From the NCBI GenBank assembly GCA_023435565.1, contig JAEYRN010000048.1:44550-108549 (forward strand): DNA of 64,000 bases, read 5' to 3'. Below, piece after piece: positions 34,303 to 43,829 of the stretch. The translations under genes were made by a program, and so were the position numbers. Below the pieces are notes generated by a model. The model did no database searches, was not told the origin of the DNA, and was given only the letters and a program-made list of their open reading frames with translations. The DNA is from Bacillota bacterium (GTDB lineage Bacteria > Bacillota > UBA4882 > UBA8346). Every line of letters starts with the position of its first letter. The first letter of the stretch is position 1.

Positions 34303-36762
34303 TTACCGGAGGGATTTTTCCTTTTTCCCAACCGATTCAAAATTAATTTGATCGTCCTTAACCATTGCCTTTATTGTAGAACCAGGTTCCAATGTCCCTT
34401 TTAGTAACTCTTCCGAAAGCGGATTTTCGATAAAACGCTGAACTGAACGGCGTAACGGACGGGCCCCAAAATTCGGGTCAAAACCATCTTTAGCCAGTAA
34501 CTCTTTCGCCTCTTCGGTAAGTTCCAAAGTAATACCCTTCTCCAATAACTGCTTTGCTACAGGCTGGACTATTAAATCAACAATTGATTTAATCTGTTCG
34601 CGGTTCAAAGCATGGAATACGATGACTTCGTCGATTCGGTTTAGAAACTCTGGCCGGAAAGTCCGTTTTAACTCTTCAAGGACCTTATCCTTCATCTTCT
34701 GATAGCCGCCGGCCGAATCATCTTCACCGGTTTGAAATCCGATGCCGGTCGACCGCTCGATTAAATTAGCCCCTACATTTGAAGTCATAATGACTACGGT
34801 GTTTTTAAAGTTCACCATTCGTCCGTGCGCATCGGTCAACCTTCCATCTTCAAGCACCTGTAATAAAACATTAAATACTTCCGGATGCGCCTTTTCAATT
34901 TCATCCAAAAGGACAACCGCATAAGGTTTTCTTCGGACCCGTTCAGTCAACTGTCCGCCTTCATCGTAACCTACATACCCGGGAGGCGCTCCAACCAATC
35001 GAGAAACAGTATGCCTTTCCATATATTCGGACATATCGATTCGGATCATAGCATTCTCGTCTCCAAAAAGGGATTCAGCCAATGCTTTAGCCAACTCGGT
35101 TTTACCGACTCCGGTTGGTCCTAAAAAGATGAACGAACCAATAGGCCGTTTCGGATCTTTCAGCCCGGCCCTAGCCCTTCGTACCGCTCGCGATACGGCA
35201 TCAACCGACTCATTCTGCCCAATCACTCTTTGATGAAGGGTTTCCTCCAATTTTAATAGCCGTTCAGTCTCTTCCTGCTGCAGTTTGGTTACTGGAATTC
35301 CGGTCCAACTGGAAACAACATGAGCAATCTCTTCTTCCCCAACATTCGGTTCTGATTTGCTCCTTTTATTCTTCCAGTCACTGGCTAAGTCATCAAGTTG
35401 TTGCCGTAATTTTTGCTCCTCATCTCTTAATTTAGCCGCTTTTTCAAATTCTTCGTTTTTAATTGCGGCTTCTTTCTCCTGTTGTAATTGATTTACCTGA
35501 TCCTCCAGTTCTTTTAAATCGGGAGGGGTAATCGTAGTCCGGAGTCTTACTCGTGAGGCCGCTTCATCAATTAAATCAATTGCCTTATCGGGCAGAAACC
35601 GATCGGTAATATAACGATTGGAGAGCTGAACTGCGGCTTCGATAGCTTCATCGGTGATCTTTACCCGATGATGCGCTTCATAACAGTCCCTCAGCCCTTT
35701 TAAAATCAGCCTGGTCTCTTCTAGAGAAGGTTCACCGACCATTATCGGCTGAAATCTTCGTTCCAAAGCAGCATCTTTTTCAACATGTTTCCTGTACTCA
35801 TCCAGGGTGGTCGCACCGATACATTGCATCTCGCCACGGGCTAAAGCGGGTTTGAGAATATTAGCCGCGTCAATTGCGCCCTCTGCCGCTCCGGCGCCGA
35901 TTAGAGTATGCAACTCATCGATGAAAAGAATAACGTCTCCTGAATTACGAATCTCCTCCATGACTTTTTTCAATCGTTCCTCAAATTCGCCCCGGTATTT
36001 GGAACCAGCCACCATCGCCCCGAGATCAAGTGTTACCACTCGCTTATGGCGTAGGATTTCGGGCACATCCCCATTAATGATTTTTTGGGCCAAACCCTCA
36101 GCAATAGCGGTTTTCCCTACCCCAGGCTCTCCAATAAGCACCGGGTTGTTCTTGGTCCGACGCGACAAAACTTGGATTACTCTTTCAATCTCATTTTCTC
36201 GTCCGATAACCGGATCCAGTTTTCCGATTTTAGCAAGTTCAGTAAGATCCCTTCCAAATTGATTAAGAGTTTGGGTACGGTTGGTTCCTTTCCCGGGATT
36301 TGTTTGCCCGGCAAAAATATTTGGACCTCCTCCAAGAAGGGTGATTACTTGTTTCCGGACCTTTTCCAGATCGGCCCCCAAATTTTTTAATACTTGTGCG
36401 GCGACCCCTTCTCCCTCACGAATTAAACCCAAGAGGATGTGTTCGGTCCCAACATAATTATGACCCATTTGCCGCCCTTCATCCACCGCCAATTCCAAAA
36501 CTCGTTTGGCCCGCGGGGTAAAGGGAATTTCCCCAAAAGGATTAGGTTCTCCGCTTCCGATGATTTTTTCAACCTCTTGCCGGATTCGATCCAGACTTAT
36601 ATCAATCACTTCCAAAGCCTTGGCCGCTACTCCTTCTCCTTCAACGACCAAACCTAATAGTAAGTGTTCAGTGCCAACCACATTATGCCCTAATCTTGCG
36701 GCCTCCTGTTGCGCTAGATAGACCACTTTTCGGGCACGTTCCGTGAATCTTTCAAACATCAT
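34303..36762 (-). CDS. clpC: ATP-dependent Clp protease ATPase subunit ClpC
   Basis: 819 residues, the usual ClpC length. Two Clp_N repeats (about 1-145), AAA+ domain 1 with G-E-P-G-V-G-K-T, a middle region containing a UVR-like helix (E-E-F-E-K-A-A-K-L-R-D-E-E), AAA+ domain 2 with G-P-T-G-V-G-K-T-E, and the C-terminal D2-small domain. It unfolds substrates, including arginine-phosphorylated proteins, for ClpP. It is last in ctsR-mcsA-mcsB-clpC and overlaps the mcsB stop codon by 4 bp. Confidence 0.97.
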   Translation of the reverse strand: MMFERFTERARKVVYLAQQEAARLGHNVVGTEHLLLGLVVEGEGVAAKALEVIDISLDRIRQEVEKIIGSGEPNPFGEIPFTPRAKRVLELAVDEGRQMGHNYVGTEHILLGLIREGEGVAAQVLKNLGADLEKVRKQVITLLGGGPNIFAGQTNPGKGTNRTQTLNQFGRDLTELAKIGKLDPVIGRENEIERVIQVLSRRTKNNPVLIGEPGVGKTAIAEGLAQKIINGDVPEILRHKRVVTLDLGAMVAGSKYRGEFEERLKKVMEEIRNSGDVILFIDELHTLIGAGAAEGAIDAANILKPALARGEMQCIGATTLDEYRKHVEKDAALERRFQPIMVGEPSLEETRLILKGLRDCYEAHHRVKITDEAIEAAVQLSNRYITDRFLPDKAIDLIDEAASRVRLRTTITPPDLKELEDQVNQLQQEKEAAIKNEEFEKAAKLRDEEQKLRQQLDDLASDWKNKRSKSEPNVGEEEIAHVVSSWTGIPVTKLQQEETERLLKLEETLHQRVIGQNESVDAVSRAVRRARAGLKDPKRPIGSFIFLGPTGVGKTELAKALAESLFGDENAMIRIDMSEYMERHTVSRLVGAPPGYVGYDEGGQLTERVRRKPYAVVLLDEIEKAHPEVFNVLLQVLEDGRLTDAHGRMVNFKNTVVIMTSNVGANLIERSTGIGFQTGEDDSAGGYQKMKDKVLEELKRTFRPEFLNRIDEVIVFHALNREQIKSIVDLIVQPVAKQLLEKGITLELTEEAKELLAKDGFDPNFGARPLRRSVQRFIENPLSEELLKGTLEPGSTIKAMVKDDQINFESVGKKEKSLR

Positions 36763-37832
36763 GCTTCACCTCCATTTTTTCTTTGCAATTCCTCCCGGAT
36801 AATTTTGGCTCGATAAACGTCCCGTTCCGCAGGAGATACTTCTTTACCAATCAATTTTTGAATCAAGGAAGTTCTGGTCAAAAACATTAATTCCATAACA
36901 CTTCTATTGTTTATATCCGGAAGTATGCCCAATTCTGCTCCTAATTTCACATCGGATAATAATTTTAATGCCTCTTGTGAGGAAATGATCCTGGAATTGG
37001 AAAGAATCCCATATGAACGACAAAGCCGATCTTCCAACTGTAATTTCGATTCTTTATACAATGCCTCTCGTACCGAACGTTCCTGTTCAACCACTTGACG
37101 GCAGATACTTTTTAAATTATTGGTCAGATCTTCTTCCGATTGTCCCAAAGTTACCTGATTGGAAATTTGATAGATATCTCCTAACGATTCGGTGCCTTCA
37201 CCGTAAAATCCTCGGATATTAATTCCAATATGGGTCAATGCCGGTAAAACTTTTTTCAACTGGTCCACCATCGCCAAAGCAGGTAAATGCAACATCACCG
37301 AAGCCCTGATTCCAGTCCCTACATTTGTCGGGCATGCGGTCAAATAACCGCAACATTCATCATAACAATATTCCAAACTTTGTTCCAAATAATCATCTAC
37401 CTGATTAGCCAAAGCAAGAGCCTCTTCCAAGGAAAAGCCCGGGGTAATAGTTTGAATTCGTAAATGATCTTCTTCATTTACCATGATACTGATAGTCTGC
37501 TCTTGGTTAACCACCAACATTCTTAAATGGGGTTGTTCGATAAATTGGGGACTACAAAGATGCTTTTCAACTAATACCAATCGGTCGGCAGCAGACAATT
37601 CTTCTATTTGGAGAGGGTGTAGCATTCCAATATTGGTTTTAACCTGTAACGCCTTGCGAATCTCTTCATTTACACCCGCTAATTGTTTCTCATCCGCATA
37701 ACTGGGAAAAGAGATCCCTTTTAAATTTCGGGCTAACCTAATTCTACTACTGATTACCACATCTTTGGAATCATTGGCCTTTCCGATCCAAACCGGTAAG
37801 ATGTCTTTAAAACTATTTTGATTATTCACCAC
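36759..37832 (-). CDS. mcsB: Protein-arginine kinase McsB
   Basis: 357 residues of the phosphagen-kinase fold: S-S-R-I-R-L-A-R-N-L near residue 28-37, acidic N-E-E-D-H-L near 118, and the catalytic-loop cysteine in T-A-C-P-T-N-V-G-T-G-I-R. McsB marks proteins on arginine for ClpC/ClpP degradation and phosphorylates CtsR. The GTG start at 37832 has GGAGGGTCG upstream. It needs the activator McsA, encoded immediately upstream. Confidence 0.95.
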   Translation of the reverse strand: MVNNQNSFKDILPVWIGKANDSKDVVISSRIRLARNLKGISFPSYADEKQLAGVNEEIRKALQVKTNIGMLHPLQIEELSAADRLVLVEKHLCSPQFIEQPHLRMLVVNQEQTISIMVNEEDHLRIQTITPGFSLEEALALANQVDDYLEQSLEYCYDECCGYLTACPTNVGTGIRASVMLHLPALAMVDQLKKVLPALTHIGINIRGFYGEGTESLGDIYQISNQVTLGQSEEDLTNNLKSICRQVVEQERSVREALYKESKLQLEDRLCRSYGILSNSRIISSQEALKLLSDVKLGAELGILPDINNRSVMELMFLTRTSLIQKLIGKEVSPAERDVYRAKIIREELQRKNGGEA

Positions 37833-37841
37833 CGACCCTCC

Positions 37842-38357
37842 TTATAAATCTTTTTCCAATTGGCGGATCTCATCCCTAAGACTTGCCGCCTGTTCGTAAT
37901 CTTCTTTTTGGATTGCTTGTTGCAACTGACGGCGCAGGTCCTGAATCTCTTTTCTGATTCTGACCTTACCACCGGTTCGGCGCGGTACTTTACCGGTATG
38001 TGCGATACTGCCATGGACCTTTTTTAATAATGGTTCCAAACCAGTTTGAAAATACTGATAACATTCACCGCAACCAAGTAATCCGGAATTTTTAAAATCA
38101 GAAAACGTCAAACCACAATTCGGACAACTTAGTTCTTTACCAACACTGGGTTGCTGCTGATCTATTTCCATACTATCATCCCCTAGCAAACCGGCAATTA
38201 GATTTTGGAAAGTGAAATTAGTCCCGAAAATAATCCCCAACTCACTACCGGCAGCTTTTGCACAAACCTCGCAAAGGTGCATTTCTGTTTTGGCAAAGTT
38301 TACAATTTTGGTTAAATGAACTGTAGCTGGACGTTGTTGACAATTTTGACAGAGCAT
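37842..38357 (-). CDS. mcsA: McsB activator protein McsA
   Basis: 171 residues. Zinc-binding C-x2-C pairs at C3/C6, C27/C30, then C-P-N-C and C-G-E-C in the middle, and a C-terminal UVR motif (Y-E-Q-A-A-S-L-R-D-E-I-R-Q-L). It activates the arginine kinase encoded 9 bp downstream. Confidence 0.93.
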   Translation of the reverse strand: MLCQNCQQRPATVHLTKIVNFAKTEMHLCEVCAKAAGSELGIIFGTNFTFQNLIAGLLGDDSMEIDQQQPSVGKELSCPNCGLTFSDFKNSGLLGCGECYQYFQTGLEPLLKKVHGSIAHTGKVPRRTGGKVRIRKEIQDLRRQLQQAIQKEDYEQAASLRDEIRQLEKDL

Positions 38358-38378
38358 TTTTACTCACTCCCATACATT

Positions 38379-38840
38379 TTAATCAAAAATACTTCCAATA
38401 ACCAGTGAAAGGGTTTTGATAAATTTAGCCCTAAATAGGTTGGCATAATCATCAGGCAAATCGGAAAATTCTCTCTCCATTAATAATAATATCAATTGTG
38501 CCTTTTCAGACCTTACTAATCCTTCGGAAACCAACCGGTTCAAAACCTTTTCAACATCTTCCCGCCGGACCTTTTCCGGGACCAAACCATCTAATAACTC
38601 AGGTAAATTGAAGGATGTTTGCCATTGAAGATGGGTAATCCGGATATAACCTCCCCCGCCCCGTTTACTTTCAATCATATACCCTTGTTCCAAGGTAAAC
38701 CTGGTTTCAAGTACATAATTAATTTGCGATGGAGCGCAACGAAACATCCTGGCCAACTCTCTTCTTTGAAGTTCGACCATGTTCTGTTGAGCCAAGACGG
38801 TTCTGAGGTATTGTTCGATTAAGTCAGCCAAATTACCCAT
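38379..38840 (-). CDS. ctsR: Transcriptional repressor of class III heat-shock genes CtsR
   Basis: About 153 residues from the ATG at 38840. A winged HTH with the glycine-rich wing R-G-G-G-G-Y-I-R-I, the thermosensing element of CtsR, is followed by a helical dimerisation domain. A longer frame to 38885 would read through the promoter and operator, so 38840 is preferred. It is the first gene of the operon it represses. Confidence 0.95.
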   Translation of the reverse strand: MGNLADLIEQYLRTVLAQQNMVELQRRELARMFRCAPSQINYVLETRFTLEQGYMIESKRGGGGYIRITHLQWQTSFNLPELLDGLVPEKVRREDVEKVLNRLVSEGLVRSEKAQLILLLMEREFSDLPDDYANLFRAKFIKTLSLVIGSIFD

Positions 38841-38848
38841 ATCATATT

Positions 38849-38865
38849 CCTGACCTTTCCTGACC
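38849..38865 (-). promoter_or_regulatory. CtsR operator at the ctsR start
   Basis: On the minus strand GGTCAGGAAAGGTCAGG is a direct repeat of GGTCA with 10-bp period, close to the CtsR consensus RGTCAnAnAnRGTCAAA. It lies between the -10 box and the start codon and overlaps the likely ribosome binding site. Confidence 0.75.
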
Positions 38866-38867
38866 TT

Positions 38868-38896
38868 ATTGTACATCTTTAACATTAAAAAAACAA
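38868..38896 (-). promoter_or_regulatory. Sigma-A-type promoter of the ctsR operon
   Basis: TTGTTT (38896-38891) and TACAAT (38873-38868) on the minus strand are separated by exactly 17 bp, directly upstream of the CtsR operator. Confidence 0.75.
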
Positions 38897-38981
38897 GGGA
38901 AGGCTGACTTAGCTACCTCCCCAAATTTTGCATTTTAAAAAAAATAACTCCCTATTTCTCCTCCTAAAACCTTCTTTCATC

Positions 38982-39899
38982 CTATTTCATCCTTAAGTAA
39001 TGAATTGGGTCCACTTTTACGCCATTGATCTCCAATTCAAAATGAAGATGGCTACCGTAAGCGCGCCCTGTTGCCCCAACTAATCCAATTAAATCTCCTT
39101 TTTGAATATAACTGCCGTTTCTAACTGTGATTTTTGAAAGATGACCATAGTTTGTTTTGAACTTTCCATGATTTAATTTAATAAACCAACCGTACCCGCC
39201 CATCCATCCTGTAAAAACCACTTGGCCAGATGCAGCGGCCCGAATAGGAGTCCCTACCGGTGCCGCAAAATCAATTCCAGAGTGCATCCGCCCCCACCGT
39301 TTACCAAAACGGGAAGTAATTCTCCCCCATACCGGTCTAACTAAACTAATGGGCATAACTGAACGGGATAAACGATTAATTTCATTCCTAGGTAAAAAGA
39401 GTTTAGTTCCCCTCTTTAAAGGATGTTTAGCCAAATCCGGATTAAGCCTCTTAAACTGCCAAAGCTCCAGACCAAAACGGGAGAGTATCCCTTTCAAAGT
39501 ATCTCCCGGTTTAACATAATATCTTTTTAACCTTTTGGATTGGTAGTCTACCGACGGTATATACAATTCTTCTCCAACCGGAATTTGATGAGGATTGGTG
39601 ATTTGATTGACTTTCATCAAAGCTTCTATTGATACAAAGTAATTTTTACTCAAACGATATATTGTCTCATCTTTTTTAAGATGATGAATACAAAACCCCG
39701 TTTTTAGAAGCGCTTTCTTAACTATACCTGTTTTGAATTTAAATACTTCCTCTATTCCTAAATTAGACTTTTTACCAGGTAATGCGGCTCCAGTCATCTT
39801 CCCCGAAAATAACAAGAACAGAATTATAGAAACTATTAATAAAACTTGATTCTTGTTTCGCGTACTTCGAATTGGTTCCGAAATCACACTAGTTTCCAA
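38982..39899 (-). CDS. LysM-M23 murein endopeptidase
   Basis: 305 residues. An N-terminal membrane anchor/signal (about 18-38), two LysM-like peptidoglycan-binding repeats (about 72-115 and 126-170; the second is clear with Y-V-K-P-G-D-T-L) and a C-terminal M23 lysostaphin-type domain. Zinc ligands H206 and D210 (H-S-G-I-D-F) and H286 (S-H-L-H-F-E), with H253 and H284 as catalytic histidines, are all present, so it should be active against peptide cross-links. The start is TTG with GGGGGAG upstream. It is a single gene. Confidence 0.9.
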   Translation of the reverse strand: METSVISEPIRSTRNKNQVLLIVSIILFLLFSGKMTGAALPGKKSNLGIEEVFKFKTGIVKKALLKTGFCIHHLKKDETIYRLSKNYFVSIEALMKVNQITNPHQIPVGEELYIPSVDYQSKRLKRYYVKPGDTLKGILSRFGLELWQFKRLNPDLAKHPLKRGTKLFLPRNEINRLSRSVMPISLVRPVWGRITSRFGKRWGRMHSGIDFAAPVGTPIRAAASGQVVFTGWMGGYGWFIKLNHGKFKTNYGHLSKITVRNGSYIQKGDLIGLVGATGRAYGSHLHFELEINGVKVDPIHYLRMK

Positions 39900-39980
39900 G
39901 TTATCTCCCCCATAAAATAAATAATCCCGCTAAGTAGTTTTCCACTACCTGCAGGATCTAATTCTGGAATTATATGCCAA

Positions 39981-40149
39981 ACCGGTTAATCGTTACACGT
40001 TTACCGTTACGCGTAATACATTTAAAACCGTTATGGTAATTTTGAGCTATCAGAAATTAACTGTAATAATTTTTCGAGCGTAAATATAGGTTTGATTATC
40101 TAGTCCTGATCCACTATCCGCGTAACGCGGTACCCGTAACGCATAACGT
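39981..40149. repeat. GTAACG-rich repeat region downstream of rho
   Basis: Several CGTTAC/GTAACG-type words occur in both orientations (39991, 40005, 40121, 40135 and variants), including small palindromes such as GTTACGCGTAA and CCGCGTAACGCGG. This does not look like a simple terminator and is not coding. Confidence 0.5.
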
Positions 40150-41436
40150 TTAATACTCCTGGTTTCTCTTTTTCAAAACGTTTTCAGCGAAAGACGAAGT
40201 CATAATTAGTTCACGGAGTTCGTCATTGGACTTAGTATGGTTCAAACGATCCAGCAGAAGTTCGGTAGTCTCAGCCGTGCCTAATGAACCAAGCAATTTA
40301 CGCAAGACCCAGACACATTCCAATTCTTCCGGTTTAAGCAACAATTCTTCTTTACGTGTTCCGGAACGATTAATATCAATGGCCGGAAAGATCCTACGAT
40401 CCGCCAGCTTACGATCGAGATGTAATTCCATATTACCTGTTCCTTTAAACTCTTCAAAAATAACTTCATCCATCCTGGAACCGGTTTCCACTAAAGCTGT
40501 AGCCATAATAGTTAAACTACCGCCTTCCTCGATTTTACGAGCCGCCCCGAAGAACCTTTTCGGTTTATGCAATGCGCTTGGGTCGACCCCGCCGGAAAGT
40601 GTACGCCCGCTTGGAGGTTCCACTAGATTATAAGCCCTAGCCAATCTGGTAATCGAATCAAGTAGGATTACTACATCTTTTCCCGTTTCAACCAGCCTTT
40701 TAGCCCTTTCTAATACCAATTCCGCTACCCGGACATGGTTCTCAGACGGAAGATCAAAAGTAGAACTAACTACAATACCTTTAACGGAACGGGACATATC
40801 AGTCACTTCTTCCGGACGTTCGTCGATTAACAACACTATCAGTTCAATTTCCGGATGATTCGTGGTAATACTATTGGCAATCTTTTTTAAAAGAGTAGTT
40901 TTACCCGCTTTTGGCGGAGCAACAATCATTCCTCGTTGTCCTTTTCCTACAGGAGCCATAATATCAACCACACGCATAGCTGCTTCTTTGGAAGTGGTCT
41001 CTAACCGCACCCTTTCATTGGGATATATCGGAGTTAATTCTTCAAAATGAGTACGAAGTTTGAGTGTATCAGGGTCAATCATGTTAACCGCTTGCACTTT
41101 GAGCAATGCAAAGTATCTTTCATTATCCTTGGGAGGACGGACTTGCCCTGAAACCATATCCCCTGTTTTAAGATTAAATCGTCTTATCTGGGATGCCGAA
41201 ACGTAAATATCCTCAGGTCCGGGGCTAAAACCTTCAACTCTCAAAAAACCAAAACCATCGGGTAAAATTTCCAAAATACCCTGGGAAAAAATAAGCCCTT
41301 CCTTAACCGCTAAAACTTTTAACATTTCGAAAATCAATTCCCGTTTTCGAAAATTTGAAATACTTTCGATATTCAACTCCTTGGCCATTTCCTGCAATTC
41401 CTGCAGGGTTTTTTCTTCTAATTCAGCTAATTGCAT
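40150..41436 (-). CDS. rho: Transcription termination factor Rho
   Basis: 428 residues, a standard length. An N-terminal SAP-like helical domain and cold-shock RNA-binding domain (G-F-G-F-L-R, D-I-Y-V-S-A-S-Q-I-R-R-F) precede the ATPase core with Walker A A-P-P-K-A-G-K-T-T, Walker B V-V-I-L-L-D-S-I-T-R-L-A-R-A, the Q-loop region and R-loop. It is a hexameric helicase ending transcription. The ATG has AAGGAGAGG upstream. Confidence 0.97.
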   Translation of the reverse strand: MQLAELEEKTLQELQEMAKELNIESISNFRKRELIFEMLKVLAVKEGLIFSQGILEILPDGFGFLRVEGFSPGPEDIYVSASQIRRFNLKTGDMVSGQVRPPKDNERYFALLKVQAVNMIDPDTLKLRTHFEELTPIYPNERVRLETTSKEAAMRVVDIMAPVGKGQRGMIVAPPKAGKTTLLKKIANSITTNHPEIELIVLLIDERPEEVTDMSRSVKGIVVSSTFDLPSENHVRVAELVLERAKRLVETGKDVVILLDSITRLARAYNLVEPPSGRTLSGGVDPSALHKPKRFFGAARKIEEGGSLTIMATALVETGSRMDEVIFEEFKGTGNMELHLDRKLADRRIFPAIDINRSGTRKEELLLKPEELECVWVLRKLLGSLGTAETTELLLDRLNHTKSNDELRELIMTSSFAENVLKKRNQEY

Positions 41437-41566
41437 TACAAAATCCTCTCCTTAATCGGCGAATCATCATTTTAATGGTGATAATTTTTTTATTAGTAAC
41501 CAGTAATCGGAATTACTATATAGGATGCAGTAAATTTCTTATATAAAATTTGCATTCAATATAGGG

Positions 41567-41638
41567 TGAAGAAAATTTTATCCTAGATTTGCATTCCTAA
41601 ACCCGAATGCAAATGAAATTAAAATAGAGTTTTCTTCA
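41567..41638. other. Nested 72-bp palindrome in the rho upstream region
   Basis: Outer arms TGAAGAAAA (41567-41575) and TTTTCTTCA (41630-41638) enclose a perfect 10-bp stem ATTTGCATTC (41587-41596) / GAATGCAAAT (41605-41614). An extra ATTTGCATTC lies at 41548-41557. It could be the upstream gene's terminator, an operator, or a leader structure of rho. The rest of the 350-bp gap (41437-41786) shows nothing I recognise. Confidence 0.5.
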
Positions 41639-41786
41639 TCATATTACGACTGTAATAAGTTGAATTAAATTCATTAATCTTTCCACAAAGGGGCTGGTCT
41701 TAAGCTTCGCTTACTATAGGATTTTTTATGGTTTGATGGAATAAAAAGGGTTATTTGAAGGTGAATAATGTGGAGGACCTCCAATA

Positions 41787-42437
41787 TCAAACTGGATGAA
41801 CTTTACTCGAATCAAAACTAGAAAATCCTTTCTCAGTTAAGGCTATTTCGTTTGCTTCCTTTACTATTCGTAAGTCTTCAATAGTCTCAGCATAGATAAT
41901 GTGCAAACTCTTGCAAAAAGAACAGTGTAACTCAAGCTTTTCGGGAAAAACTTCAATTTCTATTTGATTATTTCCACAAAGACAAAAAAGTTGGTTCAGA
42001 TCAGCAATTTGGTGAAGATGATTTAAAATTTCATACATGACTTGAGGGTTAGTAAAATAATCATCAAACCCGAGATTATTGACTACACTTTCCATATCAT
42101 CCCGCTTTTGATTTACTAATTTTTCGATTGCGGCTTCCGTTCCGATATAACCAAGCTCCTGTCCATTAGTGCAGCGGAGTACCAAATTAGTTTTTCCCCA
42201 TAATTCATTTTTTGAAAATCTAATAATATGTACTTCGTCACAGATTAGGCAAGGAATTTGAAAATAAAAATCACGATAGTTGTTTTTCGGATTAATAATT
42301 AGTTTGTTAAACCCGCATTTACATTTGATTCTGACTGGGTCTTTGCCGGAGAAATCAAACCAAGAGATTGGATTGAAATCTAGTTGGCCGCATAAAGGGC
42401 AACGAAGAGCGAGGGTTCGTTGAGTGGTAATTAACAT
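41787..42437 (-). CDS. Zinc-ribbon-rich protein of unknown function
   Basis: 216 residues from the ATG at 42437, which has GAGGAGGTGG upstream. Paired cysteines occur along the protein (C-P-L-C, C-K-C, C-L-I-C, C-L-C, C-S-F-C), forming two or three probable zinc ribbons separated by a helical segment (I-G-T-E-A-A-I-E-K-L-V). No signal peptide. Unknown function; a role in nucleic-acid or protein binding is only a guess from the ribbons. Confidence 0.75.
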   Translation of the reverse strand: MLITTQRTLALRCPLCGQLDFNPISWFDFSGKDPVRIKCKCGFNKLIINPKNNYRDFYFQIPCLICDEVHIIRFSKNELWGKTNLVLRCTNGQELGYIGTEAAIEKLVNQKRDDMESVVNNLGFDDYFTNPQVMYEILNHLHQIADLNQLFCLCGNNQIEIEVFPEKLELHCSFCKSLHIIYAETIEDLRIVKEANEIALTEKGFSSFDSSKVHPV

Positions 42438-42632
42438 CTGAACCACCTCCTCTGTTTGTAAAAATTCGTCATTGCTTATTGAATTCCTCTTTTTATCGTC
42501 TACGTTCCATCATAAAAAACCAATCTTTACAACGAAAGCTATTATTAAAAGGATTTTATACTTAAAAAAAATACGTTTATTTTAGTCCATGACAATAAAG
42601 ATTAACCTAGTGTTTAACCTTTATTAATACTA

Positions 42633-43673
42633 CTATTTATCATTTGTAAGAATGTCGACTATACGTGAATAAATATTAGGCAGACTTTCTATATACTCAA
42701 CTCCGCCCAACTCAATCGCGGCCCTTGGCATTCCAAAAACCACACAGCTTTCCTCGGCCTCGGCAATAGTCCGGGCACCTAAACTTCTCAACTCTTGCAT
42801 ACTTAGAGCTCCATCGGAACCCATTCCGGTAAGGATTACGCTTAATACCTTTTCGCGGCAGACAGCGGCTACTGATTTTAAAAAGTGGTTTACCGATGGT
42901 TTATAAATCAAATTAGGTTCCAATGTAATTTCCACGGCCAATGTGTTGCTTGGCGTACGATGAAGTGTAATCTGTTTTCCGGATGGTGCGATAAGAACCT
43001 TACCGGGTATTATCTCATCACCGTTTCTAGCCTCACTAATTTCAAGATTACATAAATTATTTAAATGATTAGCAAATACTTTAGTAAAACCGGTCGGCAT
43101 GTGTTGAGCAACTACTATCCCCAAAGGAAAATTCTTAGGGAACATTCCGAGCAAATGACGTAGCGCTCTTGGGCCTCCAGTTGAAGTCCCAATGGTTAAC
43201 AATTCTATATTTTTGGGCGGTTTGATTGAAAAAGAAACCTCTTTTATTCTAGTTATAACTTTTTGTAACTTGGCAACTTTAACCGAAGCCGCCAATTTAA
43301 CTTTCTGTATTAGATCCTTTTGAATACTTGATAGGTTTGATAGATCTTTGGAGGGTTTTGTCACAAAATCCACCGCTCCAAGTTCAAGGGCTTTGATGGT
43401 ATGTTCAGCCCCGGTAACAGTGAGGTGACTAACCATAATCACTGGTAACGGACTGTTCTCCATTATTTTGGCCAAACAATCCAACCCATTCATCTCAGGC
43501 ATTTCAATATCTAAAGTGATTACATCCGGCTGGAGAATGGCTATCTTTCTCAAGGCGTCTACTCCATCAACGGCTACGCCTACAACTTCCAAATCAGGAT
43601 CGCTATTTAGCAGATCTGTTAAGACTTGTTGGGCAAAAGTGGAATCATCAACCACTAAAATTTTTACTGCCAT
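42633..43673 (-). CDS. cheB: Chemotaxis methylesterase CheB (distant third copy)
   Basis: 346 residues: receiver (V-D-D-S-T-F, V-I-T-L-D-I-E-M-P-E-M-N-G) plus esterase with S in I-G-T-S-T-G-G-P, H in A-Q-H-M-P-T-G-F and D in G-M-G-S-D-G. The start at ATG 43673 is set by GGAAGGGTG just upstream. It is about 20 kb from the che operon and clearly diverged from the tandem pair, so it may serve a different receptor system or act as a stand-alone regulator. Confidence 0.93.
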   Translation of the reverse strand: MAVKILVVDDSTFAQQVLTDLLNSDPDLEVVGVAVDGVDALRKIAILQPDVITLDIEMPEMNGLDCLAKIMENSPLPVIMVSHLTVTGAEHTIKALELGAVDFVTKPSKDLSNLSSIQKDLIQKVKLAASVKVAKLQKVITRIKEVSFSIKPPKNIELLTIGTSTGGPRALRHLLGMFPKNFPLGIVVAQHMPTGFTKVFANHLNNLCNLEISEARNGDEIIPGKVLIAPSGKQITLHRTPSNTLAVEITLEPNLIYKPSVNHFLKSVAAVCREKVLSVILTGMGSDGALSMQELRSLGARTIAEAEESCVVFGMPRAAIELGGVEYIESLPNIYSRIVDILTNDK

Positions 43674-43829
43674 TGTCACCCTTCCTTGGTAATAGCGGTC
43701 ACTTTAATCACTCATGTACTTTCGACATATTCCCAGCCAACTCCTGCTTTTTGCATTAAGCAAATTAGTTCTGGCACACTTCATAATCACCCAACCATTC
43801 TTTTAAGTAACCCGGTTTATTGTTATTCA

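Noticed and set aside
35807..36262. 151-codon frame opposite clpC
   Set aside because: Antisense shadow of a highly conserved gene, with no ribosome binding site.
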